63,447 nucleotides of DNA from positions 1 through 63,447 of IMG/VR virus record IMGVR_UViG_3300048583_000179; one strand, given 5' to 3'. Shown piece after piece: positions 54,706-63,150 of the stretch (position 1 is the first letter of the stretch; every line of letters begins with the position of its first letter). A program made the position numbers and the translations under genes. Source of the DNA: a virus. The notes below the pieces were generated by a model. That model searched no databases, was not told the DNA's origin, and saw nothing but the letters and a program-made list of their open reading frames with translations.

Positions 54706-56210
54706 AGCCCCACCACTTCCACGAGCTCGGACTTGGCGCGAGTTGCCGCCACGTACATGAGGTTGATTTCCTGGCCCATTTGCCAGTCCTGCCGGGCGTA
54801 CTTGGACGGCTGATACAGATTGCGTCCGAACCAATACACCCGCTCCCACTCGCGGCCCTTGGCCTTGTGGATAGTGCTAAGGGTGAGCCGCTTGGGCTGC
54901 CCGTAGGTGTCGTCAAACATGGTGTTGAGTCGCTCGCGCAGGTCGCCCACGGTTTCCACCGTGTCCATCATTACGAACAGGGTTTCCACCCGGTCGCTGA
55001 GCGCGTCGGCCCGCTGTTCCTGCCCCTTGGCGAGCAACCGCTGCCGCTCGCGGTCCAGGTACTCTTCCAGCTTGGCCCGCAGCACGGTGAGGTCTGTAGT
55101 CTTGTACTTGTTCACCAGTACGAGCAGCCCCTTGCCGATTTCCTTGCCCTCAACGTGGCACGGAATGCCCCGCCGAATGAAGTGGAATGCGAGGCTGACA
55201 AGCGGCTTCGTGTTGCGGCACAGCACGGCAGATTCTGGCCCCAAGCTATCGCGGTCCAGCTTGCGGAACTCGGGCTCCATCATTTCCCGAACTGCTCCTT
55301 CAGGCGCGGTAGGTGCCGCCTCAATGTGGTTGACCCACTGCTTCGCGTGCCGAACGACCGCCTTGGGGCAGCGATAGGTGATGGTCAGCGGCAGGTACGA
55401 GCAGTTAAACTCGCGGCCAATGATGTCAAGGCTGTCGTGGTTGGCCCCGGTAAAGCCGTAGATTGCTTGGTGCCTGTCGCCCACCGCAATCAAGCGCCCG
55501 CCCGCACGTAGCATCTTCTTGGCGAGGGCGCGGCGACTATTGTTGGTGTCCTGAGCCTCGTCAATCAAGACCCAGTCGTTTTCCCACATTTTGAGGTCGT
55601 GGATCAGCGGGCCGTAAATCATGTCGTCAAAGTCAATGAGCTTGCTGTTGGCGTCCACCCCGGCCCGCAGCAGCCGAATGCTCCAGTCAATGCCGTCGCT
55701 GATCATTTGGTCAACGTCCAGCGGCCCCGCACCCTCAGTGGCGAGGGTTTCGTCCAGCTCGAAGTGGTCTACGAAGTAGTTCCACTGGCTAAGGTCGTCA
55801 AACGGGGTAAGGAACCCCACCCCCGCCTGTTTGGCGAGGCTGACACCCTTGACAGCGAAGTTGCGCAGGGGCAGCGGCATGTTGATCTGCTCCGCCAACT
55901 GCATGGACTTCTTTTCGTCCAGCGGCACCTTGCCGAACGCCTTCAGCATCGCCTTGTAGCCGAAGCTGTGGAACGTGCCCGCGCTCACGTTGCGACCGAT
56001 GCCCATGGTAGCCATGCGGTCTTTGATTTCGTCGGCGATTTTCTTGTTGTACGCGCAGAACGCGACGCTGCCTTGCAGCAGCTCCAACATGTGAAGCAGG
56101 GTAGTCGTCTTGCCGCTACCCGCCACCGCTTCGACAATGCCTGAGCCTTTGCCATTCGTGGCAAAGTCAAAGACTGCCTGTTGCTGTGGACTGGGGACAA
56201 ACTGGGCCAT
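54702..56210 (-). CDS. UvrD-like SF1 helicase, 502 aa
   Basis: Motifs in order: QQQAVFDF (Q-motif), Walker A AVAGSGKTTTL, FCAYNKKIADEIKDRM, GTFHSFGYKAMLK, motif II WVLIDEAQDTN, GDRHQAIYGFTGAN, TITYRCPKAVVRHAKQW, STIHKAKGREWERVYW, MYVAATRAKSEL. A second UvrD/Rep-type helicase, only distantly alike to the one at 48790. AAGGAGGTTGC before ATG 56210. Confidence 0.92.
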   Translation of the reverse strand: MAQFVPSPQQQAVFDFATNGKGSGIVEAVAGSGKTTTLLHMLELLQGSVAFCAYNKKIADEIKDRMATMGIGRNVSAGTFHSFGYKAMLKAFGKVPLDEKKSMQLAEQINMPLPLRNFAVKGVSLAKQAGVGFLTPFDDLSQWNYFVDHFELDETLATEGAGPLDVDQMISDGIDWSIRLLRAGVDANSKLIDFDDMIYGPLIHDLKMWENDWVLIDEAQDTNNSRRALAKKMLRAGGRLIAVGDRHQAIYGFTGANHDSLDIIGREFNCSYLPLTITYRCPKAVVRHAKQWVNHIEAAPTAPEGAVREMMEPEFRKLDRDSLGPESAVLCRNTKPLVSLAFHFIRRGIPCHVEGKEIGKGLLVLVNKYKTTDLTVLRAKLEEYLDRERQRLLAKGQEQRADALSDRVETLFVMMDTVETVGDLRERLNTMFDDTYGQPKRLTLSTIHKAKGREWERVYWFGRNLYQPSKYARQDWQMGQEINLMYVAATRAKSELVEVVGL

Positions 56211-56265
56211 GCAACCTCCTTCGTGTTAATGCCTACCTACTGAAACGGCACTACCTACACGCTAC

Positions 56266-56294
56266 AATGTACTTCATTGCACCAGTCGGCGCAA
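56266..56294 (-). promoter_or_regulatory. Promoter TTGCGC-17-TACATT
   Basis: -35 at 56289-56294, -10 at 56266-56271 (minus strand). The -35 overlaps the terminator hairpin of the preceding fibre gene. It drives the helicase-to-primase unit. Confidence 0.7.
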
Positions 56295-56320
56295 GGTGGG
56301 CGTTAGTTCACCCACCTTGC
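56291..56320 (-). terminator. Terminator of the fibre gene
   Basis: GCAAGGTGGG pairs with CCCACCTTGC over a 10-nt loop that contains the stop codon (56303-56305). Confidence 0.65.
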
Positions 56321-59300
56321 CTTGACCCGACGCTTGCCAAGCAGGGGATCCGGCCCCGTGCTTGTGATACCCGCTGCGAAGGCATTGGCGTTTGTCACCG
56401 CGAGCAGGATGGTACGAATGCTAACCCCGGCAATACGAGTGACGGGAAGAGCTTCGGCGGTCGCAGTCGCAATACCTAGACTTCTCGCCGTGCCGCCCGG
56501 CGTGGACGTGACAGTGAACGCAACGACGTTGACCTGAGCAAGCCCAATCGGTCGCGACGTTGTGCCGAGAGTGCGAGTAACTGGGAACGCCTGTGCCGAA
56601 CCGACTGCAAGCGCGAGGCTGCGATTAACTGCGCCCGCCGTGCGCGTCACAGGCTGGGCTACCGCAGAAGTAGAGGCAAGGCCAAGCGTCTTTGTCACAG
56701 CACCCACCGTGCGCGTTACCGCTTGAGCGACAGCCGTTGCCACGGCAAGCGCGATCGTACGCGATTGACCGCCAAGCGTCACTCCAGTAGCAAACGCACT
56801 CGCCGTTGCGACGGCGAGGCTGATGCTGCGCGACACCGCACCAGAGGTACGGGTTACTGCGAATGGAACCGCACTGACAACCGCGAGACCAATCGTCTTT
56901 GCCGCTTCCCCAACGGTGCGCGTCACAGCGAACGCAGTGGCGGTTGCCGTTGCGATAGAAATAGAGCGGCTGATGCCGGTGGTCAGTGTCGCAGCGAACC
57001 CGGTCGCCGTTGCTTCGGCGAGGCCAACCGTGCGACTGACAACCGCAGTTACCGAGACGGCGAACCCTGTCGCCGTTGCTTCAGCAAGTCCAAGGGTGCG
57101 CGTCGTAGCTCCCACCGTGCGCGTCACAGCGAATGCGACAGCATTGGCAGCAGCGAGGCTGACTGCACGAGACGTGGCCCCCACGGTGCGAGTCACAGCA
57201 AACGCGCTCGCGGTAGCCGTCGCCAGCGACGTAGCCCGTGAAACGACCGCTGTACGAGCCACAGCCTGTGCGACGGCTGTGGCTGACGCCAATCCGATAG
57301 CCCGCTGCGTGGCACTCAGGCTGCGTGCCACCGCAAAAGCCGATGCCGTAGCCGACCCCAAACCGATAGCGCGGCTAGAGGTGCCGGGCGTTAGCGAGAG
57401 GGGCAACCCTTGGGCAGTAGCCGACGCCAACCCTAGCGCCCGGCTAACCGCCCCCACCGTGCGCGTCACAGCGAGCGCCTGTGCCGTCGCTGACGCCATC
57501 GAAGCTGCTACCGTTACTGTAGCGGTGCGGGCAACCGCTTGAGCAACTGCCGTGGCGACGGCGAGACCTGTTGCGAGGTTTGTCCCTCCAGCGGGTGCCG
57601 TAATTCCGGCAGCGAAGCCGACTGCCTGTGGCGTGCTGTCAACCACCACGTTGTCAACGTAAGCGTCGCCAACAGAAGTCGTATGGTAGACGCCGAACCC
57701 GGCGTATCCACTAGTCAACCTAGAAGCGTCCGTGTCGCTGAACGTTCCCCACGCCCCGCCATCAATACGATAGCGTAGAATAACTGAGGTTGGGGTATTC
57801 AGGGCCATGAACTCTACGTCTGAGTCAGCACCAGATGTGTAGCTGAGGACGTTGCTGTTCAGTACCGTAAACGACCCGGCGACGTTGCGAGCAAGTGCGA
57901 CCGCACTTCCAGTACCGTCTGAGTAGAGGTAGTAGGCAGTGTTCGTTCCGGGTGCGGCTCCAGCCCTGAGCGCCAGTGCCCAGTATTGACCAGTAGCCCC
58001 GCTGCGAACTCTTGCGCGAACCGCCTGTGGTCCAGTCGGTGCCCCCGGCCCTTCCCACCTGTAGTAGATATCCTGATTGGCGGTATCACCACGAACGCGA
58101 TTGTTCTCAATTACGAGGTTGCCACTTCCAACGAACCGAACCCAGTCAGCGTCGTACGCTTGCAGGTTTTGGTTAGAGGCTGAGAAGGTATCAACACCCG
58201 CAGCGACACTGACAACCGCCGTGCGGGTGACAGCTTGAGCGGCTGCCGTCGCCACAGCGAGGCCCGCAGTCCGGCTGACAACTGCCGTGCGAGTTGTCTT
58301 GAACGCTTGGGCAACGACGGCGTTCTCTGGAAACAATTCAAACTCATCAATCCAAACAGCGGTGCTCCCGGTGTCTTGGAACATGTGGAATGGAAATGCA
58401 AACCCGTCCGTAGGATCAAGGGGCGAGCCGCCCCACCCCGACACGTCCTGCGACCAGACAAGTGCGCCGTTGATCCAAAATCGTACGAGCAGGTCTTGGT
58501 ACGCAACTTCGACCGTGATCTCCTCACCCTCGGTGTAGGCATACGCGGTCGTATTTCCGTTTGAATCAAAGTACGTGCTGAACAGCGCCGAGCCAACCCT
58601 CAGGTAGCCCGTGTTCAGTGCGGTAACGCTGAAATCGAAGTAGTCGCCGTTCGTGTATTCAACTCGAAAGTAAGTGTCTGCAGATTCTCTACAGCTCATT
58701 TTCCAACGAGCGCGGAACTTCTTGCCACCCGTCAAGCTGTTCATCCGAGCACCGAAGTACGAGCCGCCGATGCTTCCAATCTCAAGCCGGTTGTTACGAA
58801 TGACCGCTGTTTGGTAGCCGTTCTGGTGCGCGACCCACGTTCCACCGATGTCCGCCGCCGTGCCGACCAAGTTCGTGCCGGTCGTGTCGGTGAACATGTC
58901 ACGAATGGCCGGACCACCGCCAGCGAGTCCAACAGTACGGCTGATCTCCGCCGTGCGGTTCACTGGAATAGCCACGGCACCGGACAGCTCGTTCGGGCCG
59001 TCAACGGGAGTCAGGCTACCCGTCAACGTTAGATTGGCTGTACCGCTTCTATCCAGTGTGTCGTTGTCACCGTGCCAGTTGAGGATCAGGTTGGTAGCGC
59101 TGATCGGGTCGCGCGACCACATTTGGCGCGTGGCCTCTTCCTCAGTAAGTAGGCGATCCCAGTAGTACACAGCGGCAATCGGCTCAACCCAGTTGGTTCC
59201 ACCGACCCGAAGTTCAGTTGGAGTCCAGCCGGTATCACCGCCGAAGCCACCCGTTGCCTTTTCAATTGCCGCAGCGTCAAGCTTTCTAATCCAAAGCTTG

Positions 59301-60622
59301 CACTCGGACGCAACCGTTGAGTAGAAAGCTAGAACGGCGTACCAGCCCTCAGAGTGGGCGATTTGGCACACGCTACCCCACGGGCTCAAGTTCAAGCGAA
59401 CATTGCCAAACGGGTCAATGCTCCACTCCCTGAAGTGGCCGCTTCCTCCATCATTCAAGCTTACGCCGACATCGTAGCCCGTAGCTGGAGGCGGCAGGTA
59501 CGCGATCGTAAAGCAGGTATGCCCGTTGATAGCGGGATAGTTAGTGCTGCGACTGAGGTAGTTGCCAGCACTCCATCCATCGCGGGCCATGAGATCTTGG
59601 CCCACAACCGATAGCCCCACCGCACGGCTGACAGCCCCCGACGTACGAGTGACAGGCTGAGCAACCGCCGTCGCACTGGCAAGGACAAGCGGGCGGTTCG
59701 AGGTTCCGGGAGTGATGCCCGCAGCCTGAGCAACCGCTGTCGCTGTGGCGAGTCCAATACCGGCATTCTGTGCCGCGCCCCCAACGGTGACGCCAAGGGC
59801 GAACGCTTCGACAAACGGGCGATCTACCTCTTCAAGACCGACTTCAGTATCGGTACCGACCGGGGTGTAGAGAACCGAAGCCCGCAGCGCAGTGACGCGA
59901 ACGTCATTGGCATAGGCCGGAGTTGACGTTGCCCACTTGTCCTTGATGAGGTACTTTAGCATCTGATGCTGTTCAACGTCAGACAGGATGCGGTCAAACG
60001 CTATGATTTCTGCGATCCAGCCGTCGAAGAATGCCGTACCACCGTAGCTTCGGCCGAGGTCAAAGTTCGTGGCCCACACCGGAACTTCTGTCGCGCCAAA
60101 GTAGCCGTAACTCTGGTAGATGCGCTGATGGTTGACGCCCGCCATGTGGTAGTCACGGGCACGGGCTTGCCAGTGAACATGCCATTGACTGAACGTGCTT
60201 CCACTATACCCGATGTTGTCCATGGCCGGGCGGTCGCTACGACCAAACGAATCGTAGATTGTACCGTCAGTCCATGGATAGTGCGAAACACTCGTGCTCG
60301 TGCCGACCGTCCATATACCGCTGTCCGACAGTCCGGCCGGAGTATTGTTGCGCTTCTTACAGAGCATCAGCAGCGTAACCGCCTTCAGGGCGCTGAAGGG
60401 GTTGGCGCAGCTCAGGTATTCGGAACTGGATGCGGTGAATTCTACGGTAGCGAGGCCGTTCTGTGTCGCACCGACTGACGGCTTACCGGATCCGGCTTGA
60501 ACGAAGTCGTTACCGTTACCGCTCTGGTCTGCCCATTCAGAGATGTCACCACCAGATTCAGTGATGCCAGCATCGCCCTTGAGCCAGAGTGTTAGGCCAT
60601 CAAGATCGGTAGGGACAGTCAT
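56303..60622 (-). CDS. Giant fibre/receptor-binding protein with LamG-like domains, 1439 aa
   Basis: At least four beta-sandwich (LamG-like) parts: residues 1-230 (LTLWLKGDAGITESGGDISE), about 350-540, about 590-790 and about 830-1000. They are separated by, and end in, roughly 20 degenerate repeats of about 20 residues of the form RTVGAVSRALGLASATA. The last third is nothing but repeats. A tail or head fibre that binds host surface sugars is likely. Confidence 0.8.
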   Translation of the reverse strand: MTVPTDLDGLTLWLKGDAGITESGGDISEWADQSGNGNDFVQAGSGKPSVGATQNGLATVEFTASSSEYLSCANPFSALKAVTLLMLCKKRNNTPAGLSDSGIWTVGTSTSVSHYPWTDGTIYDSFGRSDRPAMDNIGYSGSTFSQWHVHWQARARDYHMAGVNHQRIYQSYGYFGATEVPVWATNFDLGRSYGGTAFFDGWIAEIIAFDRILSDVEQHQMLKYLIKDKWATSTPAYANDVRVTALRASVLYTPVGTDTEVGLEEVDRPFVEAFALGVTVGGAAQNAGIGLATATAVAQAAGITPGTSNRPLVLASATAVAQPVTRTSGAVSRAVGLSVVGQDLMARDGWSAGNYLSRSTNYPAINGHTCFTIAYLPPPATGYDVGVSLNDGGSGHFREWSIDPFGNVRLNLSPWGSVCQIAHSEGWYAVLAFYSTVASECKLWIRKLDAAAIEKATGGFGGDTGWTPTELRVGGTNWVEPIAAVYYWDRLLTEEEATRQMWSRDPISATNLILNWHGDNDTLDRSGTANLTLTGSLTPVDGPNELSGAVAIPVNRTAEISRTVGLAGGGPAIRDMFTDTTGTNLVGTAADIGGTWVAHQNGYQTAVIRNNRLEIGSIGGSYFGARMNSLTGGKKFRARWKMSCRESADTYFRVEYTNGDYFDFSVTALNTGYLRVGSALFSTYFDSNGNTTAYAYTEGEEITVEVAYQDLLVRFWINGALVWSQDVSGWGGSPLDPTDGFAFPFHMFQDTGSTAVWIDEFELFPENAVVAQAFKTTRTAVVSRTAGLAVATAAAQAVTRTAVVSVAAGVDTFSASNQNLQAYDADWVRFVGSGNLVIENNRVRGDTANQDIYYRWEGPGAPTGPQAVRARVRSGATGQYWALALRAGAAPGTNTAYYLYSDGTGSAVALARNVAGSFTVLNSNVLSYTSGADSDVEFMALNTPTSVILRYRIDGGAWGTFSDTDASRLTSGYAGFGVYHTTSVGDAYVDNVVVDSTPQAVGFAAGITAPAGGTNLATGLAVATAVAQAVARTATVTVAASMASATAQALAVTRTVGAVSRALGLASATAQGLPLSLTPGTSSRAIGLGSATASAFAVARSLSATQRAIGLASATAVAQAVARTAVVSRATSLATATASAFAVTRTVGATSRAVSLAAANAVAFAVTRTVGATTRTLGLAEATATGFAVSVTAVVSRTVGLAEATATGFAATLTTGISRSISIATATATAFAVTRTVGEAAKTIGLAVVSAVPFAVTRTSGAVSRSISLAVATASAFATGVTLGGQSRTIALAVATAVAQAVTRTVGAVTKTLGLASTSAVAQPVTRTAGAVNRSLALAVGSAQAFPVTRTLGTTSRPIGLAQVNVVAFTVTSTPGGTARSLGIATATAEALPVTRIAGVSIRTILLAVTNANAFAAGITSTGPDPLLGKRRVKARWVN
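56345..57640 (-). repeat. Degenerate 20-residue repeat array
   Basis: The C-terminal part of the 1439-aa protein repeats the pattern (V/T)TRT-(V)GA(V/T)(S/T)R-(x)-(I/L)GLA-x-A(T/S)A-x-A. Single units also appear in the linkers between beta-sandwich domains and in the 429-aa neighbour. Confidence 0.85.
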
Positions 60623-60625
60623 CGA

Positions 60626-61915
60626 TTATCCGTTTGTGACACGGAAGCCAAACTCAGCGGTATTGAAATTGTCCTCGTTCCACTTGCCGCCCTGAGGGGT
60701 TGCGATGACGATGTTACTGCCCTCGCCTAGAAAGGCGTAGAACCCGTTGTTGCCGGATGTCGGGTGCTGTGGGAGGCTGTACCTGTCGCTGTACACCGTC
60801 GTGCCGCCAGACTTCACAGCCGTATACATGGCCCACGGGTAGCCCGATCCGAGGTTCGTGCGGCAGAAGGGCATCACCTGTACGGCGACAATGTTGTCGC
60901 CAGAGGACAGGTCGGCCCCTGTGTACAGGTCAGTCAACGGCTGATCAAGACCACCGCTTTGAATGCGCGTGGTGTCATCATCCATTGTGGTGGCTTCGTC
61001 AAGTCGCAGGTAGTTGTCCGTTTCGTCCTGCCACTCAATCAACGAACCGTCGCCCGTCGGCGTCACAAAGGCGAACGACCAGTTCTCCAGAAATCCTTTA
61101 CCGGAGTTCGCCCAGTAAAAGTCCCTCAGCTCAAGGTTAAGTGTCGTCGTGCCGACGTAGGTGCCGCCGCCAATCGCAAACCCATTGATACGGTTATCGT
61201 CGGTGTGGCGTGTGTTGACACCAGTCAATGTCAGGACGTTACTTCCATCAACCTGAACCTTGACGCTGCCGTTACTGGGGTGGATTACAGCCTCCACCTC
61301 AATGCGACGCTCCGTGGTAAGGGCGGAGATCGCACTGGCTGTCGTACCCAAAAGAGTTCCTCCGGACTGTGCCGGGCCACGGTAGACGCTAACTTTGTCA
61401 TCAGCATCGTACGTTAGCTCAACCTGATACTCCCCACCGTCCAGAAACGCACCGATGCTGCGCTTCACCCCGTCGGAGGGCATGTACGCCTTGAAGCCCA
61501 TGACGTACCCGTTGCGCGAGGGTACGAACAGCTTGCAGTGGTGCTCGCCGTTCTGCGTGTTCAGCTTCGCCACACTGTTCAAGATCATGGTCGTGGCGGA
61601 CGTCTTGTGACGGAAATACACACGAGGGTCACCCGTGCTGTCACGGATGGGAAAGCTGATCATGCCACGGAGCGGAAACTTCTTCTTACCAACGAGGCCG
61701 ATGGGCTTGTTTTGCGACGCGAGTGAGATACCCATGGCAAAAGCACTCGCCGTGGCAGCGGCAAGGGAAATGCCCGCGCTCGTTGCCCCAACTGTTCTAC
61801 TGAGTGCGAACGGGGTAGCGGTCGCCGTGGCAAGCGAAATGGCCACGTTCTGAGCCGGAGGCCCAGACTGTTGCTGCGCCCCACCGGGTAGAAGTGGACC
61901 GTAGGCCCAAGCCAT
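60626..61915 (-). CDS. Fibre protein with repeat and LamG-like domains, 429 aa
   Basis: Two or three of the same repeats at the N-terminus (SLATATATPFALSRTVGATS) and a beta-sandwich region (YQVELTYDADDKVSVYRGPA, RRIEVEAVIHPSNGSVKVQV). It lies 3 bp upstream of the 1439-aa gene. Shared repeats suggest the two proteins bind each other or a common partner. Confidence 0.75.
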   Translation of the reverse strand: MAWAYGPLLPGGAQQQSGPPAQNVAISLATATATPFALSRTVGATSAGISLAAATASAFAMGISLASQNKPIGLVGKKKFPLRGMISFPIRDSTGDPRVYFRHKTSATTMILNSVAKLNTQNGEHHCKLFVPSRNGYVMGFKAYMPSDGVKRSIGAFLDGGEYQVELTYDADDKVSVYRGPAQSGGTLLGTTASAISALTTERRIEVEAVIHPSNGSVKVQVDGSNVLTLTGVNTRHTDDNRINGFAIGGGTYVGTTTLNLELRDFYWANSGKGFLENWSFAFVTPTGDGSLIEWQDETDNYLRLDEATTMDDDTTRIQSGGLDQPLTDLYTGADLSSGDNIVAVQVMPFCRTNLGSGYPWAMYTAVKSGGTTVYSDRYSLPQHPTSGNNGFYAFLGEGSNIVIATPQGGKWNEDNFNTAEFGFRVTNG

Positions 61916-61918
61916 TGA

Positions 61919-62266
61919 CTAGGCGACCTGTCGAATAGACCAGCCGATCGTGCGGTCCGTGCCGCTGATCTTGTCCAGCGTCATGTCCCAACCGTGCATC
62001 AGGATAAAGGTCGGACTGACCCAGTGCGGCGTCCCCTGCGCCCCATCGAACGTCCAGCGTTCCACGACCCGCTGCGTTCCAGCGCTCTGTACTTTTTCGT
62101 ACAGCTTGAGCTCGTACTGATCGCCCGCCGCCATGGCGTTGAGGTCTAGAAACAACTGGTAGATACCATCTGCCGTGATGGGAGTGAGGGTTGTACTCGC
62201 GTTAGGCAGCGAGTATTCCGTGGTGCCGATGCTCGCCGAGCTTTCATATGCGGCAGTGATCGCCAT
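61919..62266 (-). CDS. Small virion-type protein, 115 aa
   Basis: GGAGGCTAGC precedes ATG 62266, which overlaps the previous stop region; an upstream extension in this frame is inside that gene. Beta-rich (DGIYQLFLDLNAMAAGDQYE, LKLYEKVQSAG). Resembles small phage proteins near fibres. Confidence 0.7.
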   Translation of the reverse strand: MAITAAYESSASIGTTEYSLPNASTTLTPITADGIYQLFLDLNAMAAGDQYELKLYEKVQSAGTQRVVERWTFDGAQGTPHWVSPTFILMHGWDMTLDKISGTDRTIGWSIRQVA

Positions 62267-62267
62267 G

Positions 62268-63110
62268 CTAGCCTCCGATGCCCACGGCGACGGCGTTGAA
62301 GCCCGTGGCTGCCGTGCCGGAACAGGTGCCCCGGACGTAGATGGTAGAACCCGCCGGAACAAAGCACGCGCCTTCGAATGGCAGAGGCGACGCAGTCGCC
62401 TCTGCGGTACCGGCGAGGCCAAGCCACAGGTTCTCAATGATCATGTGCTTGTTGCTGCCGTCACCGTAGGCGAGGTCAATGTGATATCCGAGTGACGTCG
62501 TAGTGCCGTTGTCGATCTGCACGCAGAGCTGCCACCACCACAGATCTTTCGCCGTGGTGCCCAGCGACACCCATGTGCCCTCGGCGTTGCTGTTGCCGGG
62601 GGTGAAGCTGACACCGTTGCTGTTGGTGATCGACCCAACGGTTTCGGCGTATTGCCCCGACCGCACCAGCTCGGGCTTGGACGGCTTGCCAAAGAAGGTT
62701 GCCACGACGCGGACGGTGCCCGCTGTGCCGTTGCTGCCCTGAATACGCGCAGCGACAGACGAGCCCGCCTTGATGGCAAGTGGAAAGTAGAAGTATCGGC
62801 CACCTGCGACTGCCGCTGCGCTCTGTCCACAGACGATGTTGGCAATGCGCTCCGTATAGCTCGTGCCGCCCGCTGGATCCACACCGATATCGAGCAGGTG
62901 GTTCTTCGCGTTGGCAGTCGTCGCACCACCACAGACCCAGAGCAGAATACCGTAAACGTCATTCGCGATGTTGGCGGACGAAGCGATGGCCGTCCACGAG
63001 CCCTCGGCGTTCGTCGCACCCGGTGTGACTGCCGTACCCGGTGAGGTGCCGGGGTTATTGTTGTTCGTGTACTTCCAACCAAATCGGTTGGGAATTGGCC
63101 CGGCGATCAT
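62268..63110 (-). CDS. Virion protein with duplicated jelly-roll-like domain, 280 aa
   Basis: The two halves align: TPGATNAEGSWTAIASSANI with TPGNSNAEGTWVSLGTTAKD, then AKNHLLDIGVD with SLGYHIDLAYG, PLAIKAGSSVAARIQGS with CFVPAGSTIYVRGTC. A tandem beta-sandwich, probably in the capsid, neck or fibre. AGGGGCATTC precedes ATG 63110. Confidence 0.75.
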   Translation of the reverse strand: MIAGPIPNRFGWKYTNNNNPGTSPGTAVTPGATNAEGSWTAIASSANIANDVYGILLWVCGGATTANAKNHLLDIGVDPAGGTSYTERIANIVCGQSAAAVAGGRYFYFPLAIKAGSSVAARIQGSNGTAGTVRVVATFFGKPSKPELVRSGQYAETVGSITNSNGVSFTPGNSNAEGTWVSLGTTAKDLWWWQLCVQIDNGTTTSLGYHIDLAYGDGSNKHMIIENLWLGLAGTAEATASPLPFEGACFVPAGSTIYVRGTCSGTAATGFNAVAVGIGG

Positions 63111-63124
63111 GAATGCCCCTAGAT

Positions 63125-63142
63125 GGGGGGCTTTCGCCCCCC
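63125..63142 (-). terminator. Hairpin between 63151 and 63110
   Basis: GGGGGGC-TTTC-GCCCCCC, 7-bp stem, downstream of the join-spanning gene. Confidence 0.6.
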
Positions 63143-63150
63143 GATTAGGT

